A stretch of 9,589 nucleotides of DNA, from NCBI GenBank assembly GCA_039184055.1, contig JBCDBH010000229.1:1-9589 (forward strand). The letters are read 5' to 3'. The position numbers and the translations under genes are program-made. The notes beneath the pieces are model-generated. The model did not search any database and was not told where the DNA came from. It was given only the letters and a program-made list of their open reading frames with translations. Of the stretch, positions 5,878 to 9,589 are shown one piece after another; the first letter of the stretch is position 1, and each line of letters opens with the position of its first letter. Origin of the DNA: JBCDBH01 sp039184055. Its GTDB lineage: Bacteria; Acidobacteriota; Thermoanaerobaculia; Multivoradales; J023.

Positions 5878-6606
5878 ATGAGAGCCGAGCCGAGCCGAGC
5901 CGTACTGTTCGAGCCTGAGTATGTCGTTGAAGTTGAAGACGCCGCCACTGAAAACGCCACCATCGAAGACCGATACACGACGGGAAGTGACGCCACGGGA
6001 AGCGAGGTCGATGCCGCGCTGGTCCAGCGCATCGCGGCCGGTGACCCGAGCGCCGAAACCGAGTTGATCGATCGATTCGATCGCTCGTTGATCCGCATGC
6101 TCAACAATCTGACCAACGATCCGAGCCTGGCCGAGGACATCCGCCAAGAAACGCTGTGGATCGTCTTGGATCAGATCCGTCAGGGTCGTGTCCGGGAGCC
6201 TGCCAGTCTGCGTGGTTTTGTGCGAGGTACAGCGCGTAACCTGCTCTACACCACGCGCCGACGTCACCTGCGACGCCCCAACCTGCGTCCGAGCTGGGTG
6301 CCTGACCAACCGATCGACGACGAAACACCGCTCAACCAGGTGCTCGATCGGGAAAACCACGAGCGTCTACGACGAAGCCTGGCGGCGCTGCGCTCGGAGC
6401 TCGATCGCGAGCTCCTCCGTCGGGTCTATCTCGCCGACGAAGGTAAAGACGCCGTCTGTCGAGCGCTCGGTCTCGCTCCGGAGCAATATAAGAAAGCGCT
6501 CTATCGGGCTCGCGCGCGTCTCCGGACCCATTTCGAACGCACCGCGAAACGCGACGCGCTGCCTCGATGGGCCGCGATCTCGCAAACCGGAAGACTACAT
6601 CTCTAG
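5878..6606 (+). CDS. ECF-type RNA polymerase sigma factor (sigma-70 family)
   Basis: This 242-aa protein directs RNA polymerase to a specific promoter set. Region 2 covers about 46-130: ALVQRIAAGDPSAETELIDRF, then DPSLAEDIRQETLWIVLDQI, then LRGFVRGTARNLLYTTRRRHLRR, which is the canonical D.A.D..Q.T...V order. Region 4 covers about 163-222: LRSELDRELLRRVYLADEGKDAVCRALGLAPEQYKKALYRARARLRTHFER. The DNA-recognition helix falls at the EQYKKALYRARARLR segment. No region 3 lies between them, as in ECF factors. The acidic 45-residue N-terminal leader is longer than usual. No anti-sigma factor with an obvious zinc or TM domain is adjacent, so control may instead lie in the palindrome-rich promoter region or in a remote partner. 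A four-copy GAGCC repeat follows the start codon directly. The 3' end overlaps the sigma-54 activator gene by 12 bp. Confidence 0.93.
   Translation: MRAEPSRAVLFEPEYVVEVEDAATENATIEDRYTTGSDATGSEVDAALVQRIAAGDPSAETELIDRFDRSLIRMLNNLTNDPSLAEDIRQETLWIVLDQIRQGRVREPASLRGFVRGTARNLLYTTRRRHLRRPNLRPSWVPDQPIDDETPLNQVLDRENHERLRRSLAALRSELDRELLRRVYLADEGKDAVCRALGLAPEQYKKALYRARARLRTHFERTAKRDALPRWAAISQTGRLHL
5882..5901 (+). repeat. Pentanucleotide tandem repeat (GAGCC)4 in the sigma factor 5' end
   Basis: Four exact copies of GAGCC begin two bases after the ATG and encode RAEPSRA. Because the unit is not a multiple of three, gain or loss of one copy would frameshift the sigma factor at its very start. Four copies is short for an active slippage locus. 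Confidence 0.8.
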
Positions 6607-8208
6607 CTGGTGCATACGGCGTTTGAGCGCCGCCTCGGACACTTCGAGCGTGTCCGCCATGCACTCGAGGTGACCATCACAATGCTCGCGCGCCGTGTCG
6701 ATCTCGTCGCGATCGAGCTCACTGGCCTTCCGTACGTTGGGACTCTTCTCGATCAGATCGTAGATCGACGCACGCGCGATACCGAGACTGTCGGCGGCCG
6801 CCGAGGGTCGCCAACGATGCGCTCGCAACGCGTCGATCAACTCCGCCTCCCGTACCTCGGCCGGTGCGCGGCGCGCGGGCATCACGGAATCCGTCTCGGC
6901 GCGCGACGTCTTCGCCGACCCGTCTCGAGAGTCGAGGTGAACCTCGCCACGGCCCTCTCCTTCGATCAATCGCCGCTCGAGAGCCGGGTGGATCGCGAGC
7001 TGCGTCGCGCCCCGGTTCGAGATCACCAATTGACGCACGACGTTACGTAGCTCACGGACATTGCCCGGCCAGTCGTAGCCAGCCAAGCGCGCGAGCAATC
7101 CGGCGGGCAACCATGATGGCTCGCCGTGCCGAGGTGGATCCATGCGGTGCCGCTCACCGCTGGCGGCCAGCTCCTGGCGGAGAAAATGAACGAAGAGACG
7201 ACCGAGATCGTCCCGTCTGTTCCGTAGCGGAGGAACCGACAGCTCATAGGTGCTGAGCCGATAGAGCAAGGGAGCGGCGAAGCGTTCGGCGACCACCGCG
7301 GATTCAAGATCGGCATCGGTCGCGGCGATCACTCGTACATCCACCGAGCGCGGACGATCAGCGCCCACCGCCTGGACCTCACCGGTCTCGAGACAGCGCA
7401 AGAGCAGAGCCTGCACGTCGGTCGGGGTCGCGCCGACCTCGTCGAGAAAGAGTGTGCCCTTGTGGGCACGACCGAAATGGCCGTCACGTCGTTTGTCGGC
7501 ACCGGTAAACGCCCCACGCTCGGCCCCGAAGAGCTCGGCGGCGGCCAGTGTGGGTGGAACCGCCGCCATATTCACCGCCACCATCGGACGCCCTCGCCGA
7601 CGACTGGCCTGGTGGATCGCCCTGGCGACCAGTTCTTTGCCCGAACCGGTTTCGCCACGGAGCAACACCGGTACATCGAGATCCGCGACGCGGTGAATCT
7701 CACCTCGGAGCCGAGACATGACGTGGCTCTCACCGATCAAACCGAGACGTGACGCCTCGTTCGAGATCACGGGATCGAGGTGATGCAAAAGCAGCGCGAC
7801 GCGTTGCGCGAGCAGGAGCACCACCCCTCGATCCATCTCCTCGGCGCTGACGTCACGTGGCTCGGTGAGCCGTCGACCGTCGAGCTCGACGCTCATCCGT
7901 GTCGATCCGGGGTCGATCATCACCGACCCCGGACTGGATCCCGGCCCGAGCAACAGGGGTTGACGACTCAGATGAACATCGGCGAGCGGCCGACGAGAAT
8001 CGGCACGTGGAGCCACGAACAAAGGTCCGAGCCGTGACACTTCGACGCGGCGATCTCGATCGAGACCGGCCAAAGCCACCCGTTCGCCGATCCGGCCGAG
8101 ATCGGCGTGAGCGAGGACGGTCAAACCCGGGACGAGCGCGGCAACCGTCGGTGCCCAGCCGCTCTCGGGCGGCCGGGTGGTCGCCTGTGCGAACGCGCCA
8201 CTATTCAT
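6595..8208 (-). CDS. Sigma-54-dependent transcriptional activator with FHA-like N-terminus and Fis-type HTH
   Basis: This 537-aa bacterial enhancer-binding protein would open sigma-54 promoters by ATP hydrolysis. Residues about 28-119 resemble an FHA phosphothreonine-binding domain (GRIGERVAL with Arg39, later LSRQPLLL with Ser81-Arg82, then VELDGRRL). The AAA+ core carries Walker A GETGSGKE (185-192), the sigma-54 contact loop GAFTGA (232-237), Walker B LFLDEV (253-258, Asp256-Glu257) and WPGNVREL (380-387). The C-terminus (453-536) looks like two successive Fis-type HTH units. There is no response-regulator receiver domain, so the input is probably the FHA-like module, perhaps a Thr-phosphorylated partner. 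The ATG at 8208 is chosen over a TTG 16 codons upstream, which has no SD and would read through an inverted repeat. TATACT lies 6 nt before the ATG, so the mRNA may be leaderless. The 3' end overlaps the sigma factor gene. Confidence 0.95.
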   Translation of the reverse strand: MNSGAFAQATTRPPESGWAPTVAALVPGLTVLAHADLGRIGERVALAGLDRDRRVEVSRLGPLFVAPRADSRRPLADVHLSRQPLLLGPGSSPGSVMIDPGSTRMSVELDGRRLTEPRDVSAEEMDRGVVLLLAQRVALLLHHLDPVISNEASRLGLIGESHVMSRLRGEIHRVADLDVPVLLRGETGSGKELVARAIHQASRRRGRPMVAVNMAAVPPTLAAAELFGAERGAFTGADKRRDGHFGRAHKGTLFLDEVGATPTDVQALLLRCLETGEVQAVGADRPRSVDVRVIAATDADLESAVVAERFAAPLLYRLSTYELSVPPLRNRRDDLGRLFVHFLRQELAASGERHRMDPPRHGEPSWLPAGLLARLAGYDWPGNVRELRNVVRQLVISNRGATQLAIHPALERRLIEGEGRGEVHLDSRDGSAKTSRAETDSVMPARRAPAEVREAELIDALRAHRWRPSAAADSLGIARASIYDLIEKSPNVRKASELDRDEIDTAREHCDGHLECMADTLEVSEAALKRRMHQLEM

Positions 8209-8227
8209 TGATCCAGTATAGAGCGAG

Positions 8228-8253
8228 CCCCGAGCGTGCTCGAACACTCGGGG
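8228..8253. repeat. Imperfect inverted repeat between the beta-repeat protein gene and the sigma-54 activator gene
   Basis: CCCCGAG and CTCGGGG arms (8228-8234 and 8247-8253) extend inward by two more pairs after one mismatch. They lie 43 bp past the stop of the upstream minus-strand gene and 20 bp before the activator ATG. No T-run follows on either strand. It may be a Rho-assisted terminator stem or an operator; the evidence does not separate these. Confidence 0.4.
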
Positions 8254-8295
8254 CAATGGGGAGAAAACGCCTAGTCGATGTGAAGTAGCTAGCGC

Positions 8296-9589
8296 TCAGG
8301 GCGCGGCGCAGGAAAACGCTTCGAGATCGTTGACCAAATCAAAGCGATTGCCGAGCGGGTTGGTGTAGCTCCAGGTCGCACCGGTGTCGGTGTCCGTGAC
8401 GGTGATCGACGTCTCCACCGTGGTCAGCCCGCTGGCGAATACCCAAAAGTGGCCGTTCTCGTCGCAACCGTCGAGCACCTTGACCACCAGCTCGATGTTG
8501 TCGTCATCGAAGAACCACATCCCGGCGGCATCGCCACCCAGCTCACCACCCCGCGCGCTGCCGGTACCACCATCGAAATCACGCCACGTGGCCGCGATCT
8601 CGAACCGGCCGTCACCGACCTCGACCGCGGTATCGGCCGGAGTGATCGAAAACGGTAGATAGAAGAGCAGCTCGTTCGAGCCATCTTGTGGATCGTCTGG
8701 CCCGCTCGCGATCACCAGGTAGTCGCCCGGTGGCCACGGTCCGAATTGAATGCCGTTGTCATAGCTCGGTGGATCCGTGCACGGCGCCGGGGCGCCGAGC
8801 GGTAGCTCCGCCACCTCGATCTCGACGACTCCGTTTTCGAGCTCGGAGGGCGTCACCGTGACCGGGCACGAGCTGAGAAAGCGAAACTCGAAGGGTTCAT
8901 CGGAACGGGGCTCGGCGGGAATCAGCTGGGGCGTCGAGAAAGCGATCGGACCGACCTCGAGCGCGCGTCGCGCGATCATTCTCGGACCACCGGTGTCCTG
9001 ACAGCTGAAGGGATTCATCGGATCGGGATTCGGGCAATCGAGCGAGATCTCGAGGATCCACGAACCGGAATCGAAATCACCGAGCAAAGCCTGGAACGAA
9101 TACGGTGGAGGCACCTCGGGGCAAAAATCCTCCAGCCCCAGAATCCGCACCGTACGGTCGTCCCGTGCGATCTCGACCGAACCCACCGCGCACCCCAAGA
9201 GATAGTCGACGTCGAGCGCGACGTCCTCGCCGACGCGGGGGAATTGGGGTGTCGTGGTGGTGATGACATTCGCCTCACCCCCGACGAAGAAACTCTCCGA
9301 CGCCAGCGGCTCCTCGATGATCGGCCCACACGTCGGCTCGGTGTAGCGATAGCCGAAATGGACGTCGATTTCACCGGCCGGGCGGGTACCGATCTCGATG
9401 CTCCGCGTCTGCCGGATAAAGGCCGGGAGCAGGCACTCGCAGGGCTCGAGACTCCAGATGTCGATGCGGTCGAAGTCGATCTCGATCTCGATCCCGCTCG
9501 AACAGGCCGTGGTGTACACCGAGGCGTCGACCCGAATGGCGTCACTAGCGGCGGGAAAGTCGGGTGCGACCTCGATCTCGAGAATGCCC
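8296..9589 (-). CDS. Cys-rich multidomain beta-repeat protein, 5'-truncated by the window edge, with Acidobacteriota-type C-terminal domain
   Basis: The frame stays open to the right edge, giving at least 430 residues with no start in view. The visible upstream residues ...ILEIEVAPDFPAASDAIRVDAS lead smoothly into what would otherwise look like a GTG start at 9519. About three similar beta-sandwich units of roughly 100 aa follow one another. They begin near PDFPAASDAIRVDAS, PQFPRVGEDVALDVD and PQLIPAEPRSDEPFEF, each with a hydrophobic-alternating strand ending near a Cys and a later G-x-W/Y strand. The last about 105 residues form a distinct domain (VGDGRFEIAATWRDF, AGMWFFDDDNIELVVKVLDGCDENGHFWVFASGL, VTDTDTGATWSYTNPLGNRF, ending AFSC) that I associate with many secreted proteins of Acidobacteriota. 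Paired cysteines and low Lys suggest an extracytoplasmic protein, but the signal peptide would lie outside the window. Its function is unknown; a surface or adhesive role is inference. Confidence 0.87.
   Translation of the reverse strand, partial: GILEIEVAPDFPAASDAIRVDASVYTTACSSGIEIEIDFDRIDIWSLEPCECLLPAFIRQTRSIEIGTRPAGEIDVHFGYRYTEPTCGPIIEEPLASESFFVGGEANVITTTTPQFPRVGEDVALDVDYLLGCAVGSVEIARDDRTVRILGLEDFCPEVPPPYSFQALLGDFDSGSWILEISLDCPNPDPMNPFSCQDTGGPRMIARRALEVGPIAFSTPQLIPAEPRSDEPFEFRFLSSCPVTVTPSELENGVVEIEVAELPLGAPAPCTDPPSYDNGIQFGPWPPGDYLVIASGPDDPQDGSNELLFYLPFSITPADTAVEVGDGRFEIAATWRDFDGGTGSARGGELGGDAAGMWFFDDDNIELVVKVLDGCDENGHFWVFASGLTTVETSITVTDTDTGATWSYTNPLGNRFDLVNDLEAFSCAAP

Noticed and set aside
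8209..8256. TTG start giving a 553-aa sigma-54 activator
   Set aside because: There is no SD before the TTG and the added residues are encoded by an inverted repeat. The ATG at 8208 is more natural, though this is not certain.
9517..9519. GTG as the start of the right-edge gene
   Set aside because: The frame is open to the edge and the upstream residues continue the beta-repeat pattern, so this is an internal Val.
1..9589. Search for tRNA, rRNA, CRISPR repeats, transposases, integrases, attachment sites, defence genes and replication origins
   Set aside because: None was seen by eye. All long stretches are explained by the listed genes, and no gap reaches 300 bp (the longest, 5589-5877, is covered by the palindrome entries).

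Overview
This is a GC-rich bacterial window without mobile-element, CRISPR, rRNA or tRNA signals. Several traits point to Acidobacteriota, perhaps the Thermoanaerobaculia, or a similar large-genome environmental lineage. These are a membrane Ser/Thr kinase fused to a long TPR tail, an FHA-like/AAA+/Fis sigma-54 activator, an ECF-type sigma factor, and an exported-type protein ending in the GxFWFF...E..VKVLDGC...N..FWVF domain I associate with that phylum. The assignment is inferred from gene style and was not checked by any search.

Left part (1-2670): the 3' end of an alpha/beta hydrolase runs rightward into a convergent zinc-independent GTP cyclohydrolase (folE2). Upstream of folE2, on the same minus strand, lie a GNAT acetyltransferase and a two-TM small membrane protein. 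The small protein gene ends in a clear Rho-independent terminator. The 125-bp gap before folE2 holds a perfect ACGATAC-N6-GTATCGT palindrome, a good operator candidate.

Middle (2671-5588): divergent from the small membrane gene is a 736-aa Ser/Thr kinase (cytoplasmic kinase domain, one TM helix, about ten TPRs probably outside the membrane). It converges on a 174-aa beta-rich protein I do not recognise, which has a perfect Shine-Dalgarno sequence.

Right part (5589-9589): a 289-bp divergent intergenic region separates the 174-aa gene from the sigma factor gene. It contains two palindromes with the same centre (arm-CA-arm), a tandem 10-bp repeat and four copies of GACATC, which makes it the densest unexplained regulatory DNA in the window. 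The sigma factor gene overlaps tail-to-tail with a sigma-54 activator that has an FHA-like N-terminus and apparently two Fis-type helix-turn-helices. Upstream of the activator on the minus strand is a multidomain Cys-rich beta-repeat protein that runs off the right edge.

Taken together, 2.8-8.2 kb looks like a local signalling and regulation neighbourhood: Thr kinase, sigma factor, and FHA-type enhancer-binding protein. The unknown 174-aa protein is the most likely output from the shared divergent control region. That linkage is inference from position and domain types; no single operon joins these genes.
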